Positions 47,452 through 55,540 of a DNA stretch of 64,000 nt are shown here, in pieces (position 1 is the stretch's first letter; each line of letters opens with the position of its first letter). The stretch covers positions 101,086 to 165,085 of IMG/VR virus record IMGVR_UViG_3300031718_000001, one strand, 5' to 3'. The translations under genes were made by a program, and so were the position numbers. Origin of the DNA: a virus. The notes beneath the pieces are model-generated. The model ran no database searches. It saw only the letters and a list, made by a program, of their open reading frames with translations, and had not been told where the DNA came from.

Positions 47452-47867
47452 ACAAGGACGCATATACGAAAATCGAGCAGGCCAACGGCCTGATCGGCGA
47501 GGTCCACCAGCTCCTCAAGGAGTACCGCGACGGCCTCGTAGCCGACGGCGTGGACGACGGCCGCCTGGCCCAGGCCCAGGAAGCGCTCGACTCGGTGCAC
47601 AGCACCTGGTCGGCCATGCCCTTGACCCGTTCCCTGGTCTGGAAGATCGCAGAGCAGCACGGCAAGCCGCCTGCGATCGAGACCGTTCAGGTCGAGGTGA
47701 CCATCGAGCCCCGGTTCCGCGACGGCTGCTACACCGAGAACACGCTCCTGGAGATCCCGGCAGGCCTGAGCGGCCAGGCCCGGGAGGACGCCATTATCGA
47801 TGCCGCCGCCAGCGAGGTCGTGAACGAGCAGGTGCCATGGGGCGCCCAGGAAGTCGAGGAGTCATGA
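47448..47867 (+). CDS. Hypothetical early protein
   Basis: 139 residues from GTG 47448 (overlapping the previous TGA). The N-terminal half is helical (YTKIEQANGLIGEVHQLLKEY) and the C-terminal half mixed (VQVEVTIEPRFRDGC). It overlaps the next start by ATGA, so the four genes from 46097 to 48190 form one operon. Function unknown. Confidence 0.5.
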   Translation: MNKDAYTKIEQANGLIGEVHQLLKEYRDGLVADGVDDGRLAQAQEALDSVHSTWSAMPLTRSLVWKIAEQHGKPPAIETVQVEVTIEPRFRDGCYTENTLLEIPAGLSGQAREDAIIDAAASEVVNEQVPWGAQEVEES

Positions 47868-48190
47868 GGGCGGCGTTCGTCCCGGAGACCGGCCAGCGTG
47901 TCCGCGTGCGGCGCTGGGAGGTGCCGTGCCCGGAACTGGAGGGCGGCCCCCAGCGCACGCTGGCCGTCGAGCTGACTGGTACCGTGCAGCGCGTTGACGA
48001 CGGCCGGAGCGCCCGGCCGATGCACGATCCCGTCATCTACCTGGACATCGCCACCATGGATGTCACCTTTGACGCGCTCGGCGACGAGCCGGGCGATAAC
48101 TGGATGATCTGCCTGGGTGATGTCTTCCTGGGCCAGGAGCCGGATCACGGCTACTCCTGGACGTTCCAGACCGAGGTGGAAACGCTGTGA
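47864..48190 (+). CDS. Hypothetical early protein, beta-rich
   Basis: 108 residues from ATG 47864 (overlap ATGA); the in-frame upstream sequence is a shadow. The pattern (RRWEVPCPELEGG, VELTGTVQRVDD, DPVIYLDIATMDVTF) suggests a small beta-barrel. It overlaps the next gene by GTGA. Function unknown. Confidence 0.5.
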   Translation: MRAAFVPETGQRVRVRRWEVPCPELEGGPQRTLAVELTGTVQRVDDGRSARPMHDPVIYLDIATMDVTFDALGDEPGDNWMICLGDVFLGQEPDHGYSWTFQTEVETL

Positions 48191-48360
48191 ACGAGCGGGA
48201 CTGGCGCGACCTGGCCAAGGTGCTCACCGAAGGCGAGCGGCGTACCTGGAGTGTCCAGGACGCCACTACGCACCACCTCGGCAGCGTGCTCCGGGCGATG
48301 GCCCAGCGCTGCACCGAGATCGCCGATGAGCGCCAGGCCGAGGCGGGGAACTCGCTATGA
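48187..48360 (+). CDS. 57-residue hypothetical protein
   Basis: GTG 48187 to TGA 48360, joined to both neighbours by four-base overlaps. The product (MNERDWRDLAKVLTEGERRT) is helical, with a central VQDATTHHLGSVLRAMAQRC. Supported mainly by the overlaps. Confidence 0.5.
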   Translation: MNERDWRDLAKVLTEGERRTWSVQDATTHHLGSVLRAMAQRCTEIADERQAEAGNSL

Positions 48361-48638
48361 GCACGACGACGCTCACGGTCCTCGGGGCGACCGCCAGGCG
48401 CGGCCGGGAGATCGTCGCCCGCATGCGGTACTCGGGCAAGGTAATCACCATCCTGACGCCCGACGGGCATGCGCTCGGCCGGCTGATCCCCGTCGGCTAC
48501 CTCAAGGGATCCCTGGACAACCCCGACAGCTTCGACGTGTGGACGGCCAGGCACCCGGCCGTGCACACGCCCAGCGACACCACGCTGGCGTACGGCCTGC
48601 CCAAGGCCGAGGCCATCCAGTTCCTGCTCGATCTCTAG
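48357..48638 (+). CDS. Small protein resembling Phd/YefM antitoxins
   Basis: 93 residues from ATG 48357 (ATGA overlap). The segment LGATARRGREIVARMRYSGKV followed by ITILTPDGHALGRLIP has the order of the Phd/YefM fold: helix, then a strand containing a nucleic-acid-binding surface. Such proteins repress their own operon and neutralise a toxin, but no toxin gene follows. A simple DNA-binding role is equally possible. Modest confidence. Confidence 0.45.
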   Translation: MSTTTLTVLGATARRGREIVARMRYSGKVITILTPDGHALGRLIPVGYLKGSLDNPDSFDVWTARHPAVHTPSDTTLAYGLPKAEAIQFLLDL

Positions 48639-48641
48639 GAC

Positions 48642-48670
48642 TTGTGCAATACAGCTTTTCTTGCTAATGT
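48642..48670 (+). promoter_or_regulatory. Promoter with conserved element, copy G
   Basis: -35 TTGTGC at 48642-48647, 17-base spacer, -10 TAATGT at 48665-48670. The element ATACAGCTTTTCTTGCTAAT covers 48649-48668. ATG 48678 lies seven bases after the -10, a leaderless arrangement. Confidence 0.8.
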
Positions 48671-48677
48671 GGCTTCT

Positions 48678-48998
48678 ATGCAAGGAACCCAGCCGGAAGG
48701 AAGCCCGATGATCAGCCGCGTTATCGTCACCACCGAACCGAACGCCGTTTCCCAGCGCGCCTGGGACGACTTCTGCCACGCCCGCGGCCTGGTCCTCCAG
48801 CCCAGCGGCTACTTCAAGTCCGAGAGCGGTCTGCGTGCCGGCTGCCAGAAGGGCCGGGTCTCGTTCTTCTCCCGGACCACCGGCTACCCGTCGGTCACCA
48901 CCGACCTGCTCGCCCTCTACGCGGGCAAGTTCATTGCCGAGTTCGGCGGCCGGATCACCCGCACCGACAACATGCCAGTCAGCCTGGTCGGTGCCTGA
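48678..48998 (+). CDS. Hypothetical early protein with two possible starts
   Basis: 106 residues if translated from the leaderless ATG 48678 (MQGTQPEGSP). ATG 48708 (MISRVIVTTEPN) has GGAAGGAA six bases upstream and would give 96 residues. The protein has an alpha/beta look (TTEPNAVSQRAWDDFCHARG, VTTDLLALYAGKFIAEFGG). It overlaps the next start by TGATG. The presence of both a leaderless start and a ribosome site in frame is unusual. Confidence 0.55.
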   Translation: MQGTQPEGSPMISRVIVTTEPNAVSQRAWDDFCHARGLVLQPSGYFKSESGLRAGCQKGRVSFFSRTTGYPSVTTDLLALYAGKFIAEFGGRITRTDNMPVSLVGA

Positions 48999-49483
48999 TG
49001 CCGGAAATGGTGGGCTGGGACACCAGCGACTACGAGCCCGAGGATCTCACGGTCGAGGCCGTCGTCGATATGGTCAAGGGCTGCGGCGACTATGAGGACC
49101 AGGTGGCCGTCACCGACCACGAGGGCAACGCGCTCAGGGTCCTGGGAGTCCGCAGCCACGACTACCGCGTGGAGATCGTCACCGACGTTCCCGGCCGTAC
49201 GCCCTACGTCCAGGACGACAGCAAGCCGGATGACCGGCCTGCTCCGTCCGGTGAGGGCAACGACTCCCGGCTGCTGCGCTGGGTCCGCGAGAATGTGCCC
49301 GACCGGCGCATCCGCCGCAGCGGCATCGATCCAGTCACCCTGACCGGCGGCGAGATCTTCGACCTGCTCTTCGAGGTCGCCGAGAGCTTCTACGGCCGGG
49401 GCGGCGCCGACTACCAGGCGGCCGACGAGCGCGATCCGATGCGCCGCGTGAGCGCCATCCTGCGGGCCAAGGGCCTGTTATGA
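48998..49483 (+). CDS. Hypothetical early protein
   Basis: 161 residues from ATG 48998. Acidic N-terminal part (VEAVVDMVKGCGDYEDQVAV), then basic (SRLLRWVRENVPDRRIRRSG), then a helix with GGEIFDLLFEVAESFYG. No family recognised. It overlaps the next start by ATGA. Confidence 0.5.
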   Translation: MPEMVGWDTSDYEPEDLTVEAVVDMVKGCGDYEDQVAVTDHEGNALRVLGVRSHDYRVEIVTDVPGRTPYVQDDSKPDDRPAPSGEGNDSRLLRWVRENVPDRRIRRSGIDPVTLTGGEIFDLLFEVAESFYGRGGADYQAADERDPMRRVSAILRAKGLL

Positions 49484-49830
49484 ACGACGACTACGACGCC
49501 AGCCGTCTGCCCAGGCGCGGGCAGGCGGCTGTTGCCGCGTTGCGGGACGAGATCGAGCGGCTGAATAAGGAGGTCGAGCGCCTCCGCGGGCGCCTGGAAG
49601 CTAGCGCGGCCGGCAGCGATACCTTTGCCGAGCCCTACGACGACACTCCGCAACCGCTCGGCCGGGGGACGATGGTCCGGTTCAACGGGGCCGACACCAC
49701 GGGCGACACCTACGACGTGCAGATGCGCGACGGCGACCTGTACGTCCTGGTGAACGGGATGCAGGGTGACACCGCGATCGTTCCGCAGTCCAACAACACC
49801 ATCCGTATCCGCAAGATCTCCCGGCGCTGA
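49480..49830 (+). CDS. Coiled-coil plus beta-domain early protein
   Basis: 116 residues from ATG 49480. Residues ~13-42 (AAVAALRDEIERLNKEVER) form a coiled coil; residues ~62-116 form a small beta domain (TMVRFNGADTTGDTYDVQMR, DTAIVPQSNNTIRIRKI) with a basic end. Probably oligomeric; function unknown. It ends next to the following promoter. Confidence 0.5.
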   Translation: MNDDYDASRLPRRGQAAVAALRDEIERLNKEVERLRGRLEASAAGSDTFAEPYDDTPQPLGRGTMVRFNGADTTGDTYDVQMRDGDLYVLVNGMQGDTAIVPQSNNTIRIRKISRR

Positions 49831-49831
49831 G

Positions 49832-49861
49832 TTGCGCCATTACAGGTTTTCTTGCTAAGCT
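49832..49861 (+). promoter_or_regulatory. Promoter with conserved element, copy H
   Basis: -35 TTGCGC at 49832-49837, 18-base spacer, -10 TAAGCT at 49856-49861. The spacer holds TTACAGGTTTTCTTGC, a two-change version of the element. It drives the 49897 gene with a 30-base leader. Confidence 0.7.
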
Positions 49862-49896
49862 GTAGCTACAACATCAACCCGATGAAGGGACAGAAA

Positions 49897-50643
49897 ATGA
49901 CCGAGACGACCGAGCGCGCTGCGGGCACTGCCGAACTGGCGCAGGTAGCCCCCGGTGTCCTCGCCCGCGTGCGGGACGCAAAGCCCTGGACGATCGCCGA
50001 GCTGGCCGACCTGATGGCCGCCCCCGCTCGCGAGCTGCCAGAGGACGCGCCGTTCCCCGCTCCCGCGGAGCCCGTCACGTTCACCGACAAGCTACGCAAG
50101 GCGCTCCGCAGCCTGCCTGCTGTCTTCGGCCAGGTCGCTCCCCTGAAGAACCGAGCCCTGGACGAGACCGAGCTGGTGCGCCTGACCGAGGAGATCAACG
50201 CGATCGATGAGCTGTCTGGTCAGCTCGGCGACCGCAGGAAGTCCATCCAGGAGTACCTGCGGACGCACATGGACTTCGCGGCCGAGGCCCAGGGCCTGAC
50301 CCCCCTGTGCGACCGCGTGGCCGAGGGCGTGGCCGAGGGCCACTACCTCATCGCCTCACCGGGCGTGCCGTTCGAGGTGCCGGTCGAGGGTTACACCGAC
50401 TCCTGGCAGCAGCGTTACGTCAAGGGCAAGGTCTCGCAGAGCCTGGCCACCCTGAACGAGCTGCTGGACGCCGGCACGATCACCCAGGCCGAGTTCAACG
50501 CCTGCACCGCCACCGTCCGCATCCTGGACGAGGACAAGATCAAGCTCCTCATCAAGCGGACTCCCCGCCGCGGCCTGGCCATCCTGGCCGCGATCACCCA
50601 CCGCAGCGCACCCACCGCGTCGCTGTACGCCCCGAAGAAGTAA
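49897..50643 (+). CDS. Hypothetical early protein
   Basis: 248 residues from ATG 49897, chosen for AAGGGACAG upstream. The sequence is largely helical with charged segments (KPWTIAELADLMAAPARELP, VRLTEEINAIDELSGQLGDR), ending in a basic tail (RTPRRGLAILAAITHRSAP). It is the first gene of a unit ended by a strong hairpin. No family recognised; its place at the head of the replication region suggests an accessory role there. Confidence 0.5.
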   Translation: MTETTERAAGTAELAQVAPGVLARVRDAKPWTIAELADLMAAPARELPEDAPFPAPAEPVTFTDKLRKALRSLPAVFGQVAPLKNRALDETELVRLTEEINAIDELSGQLGDRRKSIQEYLRTHMDFAAEAQGLTPLCDRVAEGVAEGHYLIASPGVPFEVPVEGYTDSWQQRYVKGKVSQSLATLNELLDAGTITQAEFNACTATVRILDEDKIKLLIKRTPRRGLAILAAITHRSAPTASLYAPKK

Positions 50644-50656
50644 CCACGATGCACAC

Positions 50657-50687
50657 GGCCGCCGGGTGGATCACTCACCCGGCGGCC
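50657..50687 (+). terminator. Strong hairpin after the 49897 gene
   Basis: GGCCGCCGGGTG (50657-50668) and CACCCGGCGGCC (50676-50687) form a perfect 12-bp stem with a seven-base loop. No T tract follows, so it may attenuate or process rather than fully terminate. Confidence 0.6.
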
Positions 50688-50716
50688 TCTGCACGACAGG
50701 AGAGGATCACCCGACA

Positions 50717-51166
50717 ATGGCATCCCAGCAGGCCGCCGAACCGGTGTACATGGTCACCGAGGCGCGGCTGATCGCGATCAACTGGCGCAGGCGCCAGGCG
50801 CCGTTCTACCGCGTCGAGGAGCTGGCCAAGGGGTTCTTCGGCATGTCCGCCTCCTGGCTCCGGCTCAAGCTGAACCCGGACGCTGACCACCCGGAGACCT
50901 GGTTCGTGCGGAACGGCCAGAGGATGGAGTTCCGGCGCGCTGACCCGGAGCGGGCCGACAGCGCCCGCATCTTCACTCTGGCCGATGTCGAGCCGATGGC
51001 CTACAGCCTGGCTAACTTCGGCGCCATCGAGCCGGCTCGGCTCGCCCGGATCCTGGCCATCGTCCAGGCCGTGGGCGCGCTCTACGGACTGTTCGACGCC
51101 CCGGCTACTGAGCCCGGCGACGACCCGGATGCGGACGCCGAGCGCGACCTGGAGACCCGCGGCTGA
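50717..51166 (+). CDS. HTH protein, MerR/excisionase-like
   Basis: 149 residues from ATG 50717 (AGGAGAGG upstream at long spacing). The segment YRVEELAKGFFGMSASWLRL, followed by NGQRMEFRRADPE, has the spacing of a MerR/excisionase-type winged helix. A hydrophobic helical C-terminal half follows (ARILAIVQAVGALYGLF). Probable early transcription regulator or small DNA-binding protein. It overlaps the exonuclease start (TGATG). Confidence 0.55.
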   Translation: MASQQAAEPVYMVTEARLIAINWRRRQAPFYRVEELAKGFFGMSASWLRLKLNPDADHPETWFVRNGQRMEFRRADPERADSARIFTLADVEPMAYSLANFGAIEPARLARILAIVQAVGALYGLFDAPATEPGDDPDADAERDLETRG

Positions 51167-52119
51167 TGACTGCGAGCATCACCGATTCGAGCCCGGCCGG
51201 GTTCCGGGCTCTAGCCGGCGAGACCTGGCCCGGGTCGAAGGTCCTCGCCGTGGACGGTACCGGCATGCTGGTCCGCTGCCACAAGGCAGCCCAGCACACC
51301 GGCCAGCCGCTGACGGCCGCCGACGGGACGCCTACCGGCACGCTGATGATGTTCATCGGCTCGCTGGCCAAGAAGCTGCGCGTGCTCCGGCCCGCTTACG
51401 CGGTGATCACCTGGGACGGGCCGCACGCCCGCATGTGGCGCCAGGACCTGTATCCCGGCTACAAGGCGAACCGGAACCCGCAGCCCGAGGACGGCCCCGA
51501 GCAGCGGCTGGCCGTGGAGTTCTGCCACGCTGCCGGGCTCCGCCAGCTCGCGGTACCCGGCTACGAGGCCGATGACCTGCTGGCCGCGGTGCAGCGCTGG
51601 ATCATCGCGAGCATGCCCGACACGCTCCTGGACATCTGCACCGATGACGCCGACCTGCTCCAGCTCCTGTTCCATCCCACAACCGCGGTCACCGGGCTGT
51701 CTTTTGACGCCATCCGCCTGGCGGAGGATGTCCAGGCGGAGTGGGGGGTCCATCCGCGGTTCCTGCCGTGCGCACGGGCACTGGCCGGGGACCAGAGCGA
51801 CAACATCCCCGGCTTGCCGGGGATCGGCATCCAGCGGGCCGCCAGGATGATCCGCGACTGCGGCTATGAGTGGCCGCTGCCGGACTGGATGCTGCCCGAC
51901 CCGGAACAGCGGCGCCTGGTGGGGGTGTGGCGCGACGTGATGGAGCTAGCCGAGCCACCCCATAAGCCGGAAGATGAACATAATGTCGGAATGGACTTTT
52001 TCGCCCTTAGCGGGCGCGCTGAGTGGAATCGCGAACTGAGGGAAGAACTGTTCACTTTCCTCGCGAAGTACCAGTTGTCCCGTCTGTCCGAAAGGGCTTT
52101 GAATGGGAAGTTGTGGTAG
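51166..52119 (+). CDS. 5'-3' exonuclease / flap endonuclease (Pol I N-domain type)
   Basis: 317 residues from ATG 51166. Typical motifs in order: KVLAVDGTGMLVRCH, AVITWDGP, LYPGYKANR, GYEADDLLAAV, CTDDADLLQLL and GDQSDNIPGLPGIG. These supply the acidic metal ligands and the helix-hairpin-helix of PIN/FEN exonucleases. It would remove RNA primers or trim flaps in phage replication. No polymerase domain is attached. A promoter for the next unit lies directly downstream. Confidence 0.85.
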   Translation: MTASITDSSPAGFRALAGETWPGSKVLAVDGTGMLVRCHKAAQHTGQPLTAADGTPTGTLMMFIGSLAKKLRVLRPAYAVITWDGPHARMWRQDLYPGYKANRNPQPEDGPEQRLAVEFCHAAGLRQLAVPGYEADDLLAAVQRWIIASMPDTLLDICTDDADLLQLLFHPTTAVTGLSFDAIRLAEDVQAEWGVHPRFLPCARALAGDQSDNIPGLPGIGIQRAARMIRDCGYEWPLPDWMLPDPEQRRLVGVWRDVMELAEPPHKPEDEHNVGMDFFALSGRAEWNRELREELFTFLAKYQLSRLSERALNGKLW

Positions 52120-52130
52120 CGTCTGGATAC

Positions 52131-52160
52131 TTGACCCGGCCGCCCGGCCGGGCCTAGCCT
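52131..52160 (+). promoter_or_regulatory. Putative promoter before the 52255 gene
   Basis: TTGACC at 52131-52136, an 18-base spacer containing a GGCCGCCCGGCC hairpin, and TAGCCT at 52155-52160. It lacks the conserved element, so it may answer to different control. The gap 52120-52254 holds no gene. Confidence 0.5.
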
Positions 52161-52254
52161 CACGAACGGGGGACTGATCACCGGCTCAGGCCGGCAAACA
52201 GCCTCTCAGCAGGTAAAACTCCTTTCGATCCTCAATCTGGAAGGTGGCCGCCAC

Positions 52255-52569
52255 GTGGCACAGGCATCCCTTCTTTCGGCATCTCCACGGCCGGACGTTA
52301 TTACCAGCGAGTCACTTGCAGCGCACATCCTGGCGGAGATCGCCCGAACGGGCGGTCCCCAGCTTCCTTGCTATCGGTCCCCGGAGATCCTGAATGGATT
52401 CTTCGAGCGGTTCGGGCCGGACGACGGAATGGCGATCTGCGATCAGGCATTCGGCATCCACAACGGCATGTGGCGCAGCGCGCCCGTGACCGTGTGGAGG
52501 TTCCAGGACACCCACGACACGTACTTCGCCAACCCTCTGCTGGAGGAAGCACGCGGTAGCGGTCAGTAA
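52255..52569 (+). CDS. Hypothetical protein upstream of the primase
   Basis: 104 residues from GTG 52255 (GGAAGG upstream). Central alpha/beta region ESLAAHILAEIARTGGPQLP and FGPDDGMAICDQAFGIHNG; ends LLEEARGSGQ. A degenerate promoter-element match (CAGCTTCCTTGCTATC, 52359-52374) lies inside it. Function unknown; it is 19 bases before the primase-helicase gene. Confidence 0.55.
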   Translation: MAQASLLSASPRPDVITSESLAAHILAEIARTGGPQLPCYRSPEILNGFFERFGPDDGMAICDQAFGIHNGMWRSAPVTVWRFQDTHDTYFANPLLEEARGSGQ

Positions 52570-52588
52570 CAGATGACTGGGGAGAACC

Positions 52589-55087
52589 ATGACTGACAAA
52601 AACGAACCCCCCGCAAACTCCGCAGATGCAGGGGGTCCGGACAAAGAGGCCAAACGTCTCGACAGCCAGGATACTGGCGAGCTTGATGAGCTGCAACAAC
52701 CAGCGGGCCTGACCGGCGCCGTCCTGAACTCGGAGGAGGACGAGCGGCGCCGGGAACTGCTCGCGGCGGCCGTCGCCTACGCCCAGCGCGGCTGGGGAGT
52801 CATCCCCGTCCGGTGGGTGGAACCTGACGGATCGTGTGCATGCGCCCGGGGAGCCGAGTGCGCGAGCCCGGCGAAGCACCCGGTGCACGACGACTGGCCG
52901 GACGTGGCTACCTGCGACCCGGTGACCGTTGCCTCCTGGTGGCGGCCGGAGCCGGAGGGGATCGCCCGCGAGTGGTTCCCCCGCGCCAACATCGGCATCG
53001 TGACCGGCCGCAAGTCGGGCATCTTCGTGCTGGACGTGGACACCTACGCGGGCGGAAGCCAGACGCTCGGCGCCTACGAGCGCCGTAACGGCGAGCTGCC
53101 CGAGACCAGGGTGCACCAGACCGGCCGCGGGGGAACGCACTACATCTTCCCTCACCCGGGCTTCGACGTGCGCAACAGCGCCAAGAAGGTGCTCGGGCCG
53201 GGCCTTGATGTAAAGGGCGAGCGGGGCTTCATCGTCGCGCCGCCCTCGGAGTCCTCGTACGGCCCGTACGAGATCAACCCGGCCCATGACATCGATCCCC
53301 AGCCGGCCCCGGAATGGCTGCTCGACCTGCTGCGCAACTATGACAAGAGCCAGAACGGCAGCGCGATCTCCGGCGGTACCCCGACGGAGGCAACCGGAGC
53401 GGCGCGGCGCTATACCGAGGCTGCCGTCGCGGCCGAGTCCGAGCGGATGCGCAACTCGGAGTCGGGCAGCCGCAACGACACGCTCAACGAGTGCGCGTTC
53501 GCGCTGGGAACCCTGGGCGGAGCCGGCCTGCTGACCGAGGAAGTGGCGTACGCGGCGCTGAAGGACGCCGCCATGGCGGCCGGGCTGACCGAGACCGAGA
53601 TCCGCGGCACGTTCCTGTCCGGCTGGCGCAGCGGCCTCGACAACCCGCGCCAGGTCCAGTGGAAGTCGCTCCAGATCGAGTGGCCGACGCGCCCCTACAC
53701 CGAGTTCGGGCTGGCCGACCGGATGGCCGACCACTACGGCGATACCCTGCGGTGGTGCCCTGAGCTGTCCACCTGGATGGTGTACGAGCGGGGCGTGTGG
53801 AGGACCGGCGTGAAGGACGCCGGCGAGTGGTATGCCCAGGCGATGATCCGGCGCCTGGAAGATACCGAGGCGCTCAGCTACGACGAGACCCCGGAGACCG
53901 CCCCCGACGACACCGAGCTGCCCTCGCCGCGTGCCAGGTTCCTGGAGTGGGTGGGCAAGCAGCAGACCAGGAAGGCCGTCTCGGCCGCCGCGCGCCTAGC
54001 GACAGGAGTCCCGCTGATGCGCATGAACCAGTCCACCTTCGACGCCAGCCCGACGCTGCTGAACTGCCAGAACGGCGTAGTGGACCTGAGCACGGGGGAG
54101 CTGCTGCGGCACACGCCCGAGCAGCGCATGACGCTCCAGGCGGCTGCGGCGTACCACGAGGAGGGCGCCCCCCGCTGGGAGGCCTTCCTGCGGCGTGTGC
54201 AGCCCGAGCCCGAGATGCGGGCCTACCTCCAGCGGGTTGCCGGGTACTGCGCGACCGGCCTGACTACCGAGCAGGTCTTCTTCCTCTGGCACGGGAGCGG
54301 AGCCAACGGCAAGTCGGTCGCGCAGAACGTGCTGGCACACGTGCTCGGCACCTACGCCCAGACGCTGCCGGTGGACACGCTGATGGCCAGCTCGGTAGAC
54401 GGCCGGATCCCCAACGACGTGGCACGGATGGCCGGCCGCCGGTTCCTGGTGGCCAGCGAGACCAAGGCCGGCAAGGCGCTGGACGAGCAGCGCCTCAAGC
54501 AGCTAACCGGCGGCGACACGATCTCGGCGCGGTACATGCGGGCGGAGTGGTTCGAGTTCAGGCCGGTCGGCAAGATCCAGCTCACCACCAACCACCTGCC
54601 GCGCATGTCGGATGACTCGGCCACCTGGCGCCGCATCCACCTGATCACCTGGCCGGTGGCCATCCCGGAGGAGGAGCGCGACGGCTTCCTCCAGGAGCGG
54701 ATGCTGGCCGAGGAGTCGGCCGGGATCCTGTGGTGGATCGTCCAGGGCGCCCTGGCCTGGTCCCAGGAGGGCCTGAACCCGCCGCTGGCCGTCTACGAGG
54801 CGCGCGAGTCCTACCAGCGCGACGAGGACGTGGTTGGCCAGTTCGTCGAGGAGTGCCTCGACGTGGTGAAGCCGATGATCGGCGCCGTCGGCCGCGATAC
54901 GCGGACAATCTGGAACGCCTACGCCAACTGGGCGCGAAGCGAGGGGTACACGGTGGTGGGCCAGAAGATGCTCACCACCAGGCTGCGGAAGAAGTACGAG
55001 TACAAGCGCTCCAACGGCTGGGCCGGCTTCCCCGAGCTTCAGCTCAAGACCTACCTCGGAGGCCCGGACGGGAGCGTCAGTGCATAA
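52589..55087 (+). CDS. Prim-pol / D5-type SF3 helicase fusion
   Basis: 832 residues from ATG 52589 (GGGGAGAACC upstream). After an acidic, disordered ~55 residues comes a bifunctional primase-polymerase domain: AYAQRGWGVIPVRW, FVLDVDTYAGG (catalytic D-x-D), GGTHYIFPHPG. From ~residue 350 a D5-N region leads to the helicase domain, with Walker A HGSGANGKS (569-576) and QLTGGDTISARYMR. A winged-helix end (VVGQKMLTTRLRKKYEYKR) follows. Such proteins melt the origin, unwind and prime. The iteron-like AGTGCA palindrome begins at its last codons, so this may be its origin. Confidence 0.9.
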   Translation: MTDKNEPPANSADAGGPDKEAKRLDSQDTGELDELQQPAGLTGAVLNSEEDERRRELLAAAVAYAQRGWGVIPVRWVEPDGSCACARGAECASPAKHPVHDDWPDVATCDPVTVASWWRPEPEGIAREWFPRANIGIVTGRKSGIFVLDVDTYAGGSQTLGAYERRNGELPETRVHQTGRGGTHYIFPHPGFDVRNSAKKVLGPGLDVKGERGFIVAPPSESSYGPYEINPAHDIDPQPAPEWLLDLLRNYDKSQNGSAISGGTPTEATGAARRYTEAAVAAESERMRNSESGSRNDTLNECAFALGTLGGAGLLTEEVAYAALKDAAMAAGLTETEIRGTFLSGWRSGLDNPRQVQWKSLQIEWPTRPYTEFGLADRMADHYGDTLRWCPELSTWMVYERGVWRTGVKDAGEWYAQAMIRRLEDTEALSYDETPETAPDDTELPSPRARFLEWVGKQQTRKAVSAAARLATGVPLMRMNQSTFDASPTLLNCQNGVVDLSTGELLRHTPEQRMTLQAAAAYHEEGAPRWEAFLRRVQPEPEMRAYLQRVAGYCATGLTTEQVFFLWHGSGANGKSVAQNVLAHVLGTYAQTLPVDTLMASSVDGRIPNDVARMAGRRFLVASETKAGKALDEQRLKQLTGGDTISARYMRAEWFEFRPVGKIQLTTNHLPRMSDDSATWRRIHLITWPVAIPEEERDGFLQERMLAEESAGILWWIVQGALAWSQEGLNPPLAVYEARESYQRDEDVVGQFVEECLDVVKPMIGAVGRDTRTIWNAYANWARSEGYTVVGQKMLTTRLRKKYEYKRSNGWAGFPELQLKTYLGGPDGSVSA

Positions 55088-55182
55088 GTTCCTGGCGGAT
55101 GTGCACTGCCAGTGCACATCCAGTGCAGAACTGCCGGTCGAATTAGCGCTGGGACCGGCCAGCAGTGCAATAGTGCACATCC
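55079..55182. repeat. AGTGCA repeat cluster with 25-bp perfect palindrome (candidate origin/operator)
   Basis: GGATGTGCACTG and CAGTGCACATCC form 12-bp arms around a single C at 55097-55121. Further AGTGCA copies lie at 55079, 55122 and 55164, and AGTGCACATCC recurs at 55172-55182. Six copies of AGTGCA or its complement fall in about 100 bp. Confidence 0.75.
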
Positions 55183-55194
55183 TGGCCGGTTTTA
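55153..55194 (+). terminator. Hairpin with T tract after the repeat cluster
   Basis: ACCGGCCAG (55153-55161) pairs with CTGGCCGGT (55182-55190) across a 20-base loop, followed by TTTTAG. The loop contains two of the AGTGCA repeats, so termination may be modulated by protein binding. Confidence 0.5.
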
Positions 55195-55231
55195 GCGCGA
55201 CGAAAACATCCGGAGGGAGGAACCGGGGCAC

Positions 55232-55507
55232 ATGCCACGCCCGTCACAGGACGAGATCGATCCCTACTCGCCCGGCCGCGCCTGTCCGCAGTGCTCGGCC
55301 GAGGGCGCGCAGCCGCACTACCATGAGCGCCCGGTCCTCATCGTGTTCGGCCGGACCCCGGACTGGCCGTGCTCGGGGAAAGACGGGACGCTGGGCGTGC
55401 ACATGTGCATCAGGTGCGGATCGTGCGGCTACGCGTGGACTGAATCAGCCCAGCCCGGAATGGATCCGGAACTGCCGCAGGCGGCTGCCCCGCAGATAGG
55501 CTCTTAA
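55232..55507 (+). CDS. Small zinc-ribbon-like protein
   Basis: 91 residues from ATG 55232 (GGAGGGAGG upstream at long spacing). CPQCSAEGAQPHYHE and MCIRCGSCGYAWTES supply CxxC pairs in ribbon order, suggesting zinc binding. It is common for such small ribbons to accompany phage replication genes. Function unknown. Confidence 0.6.
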   Translation: MPRPSQDEIDPYSPGRACPQCSAEGAQPHYHERPVLIVFGRTPDWPCSGKDGTLGVHMCIRCGSCGYAWTESAQPGMDPELPQAAAPQIGS

Positions 55508-55540
55508 CGAGGAACCCTGCTAACCAGGAGGTATTCGGCA

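Noticed and set aside
48357-48638. A complete toxin-antitoxin pair
   Set aside because: Only an antitoxin-like protein is seen; no toxin-like partner follows or precedes it.
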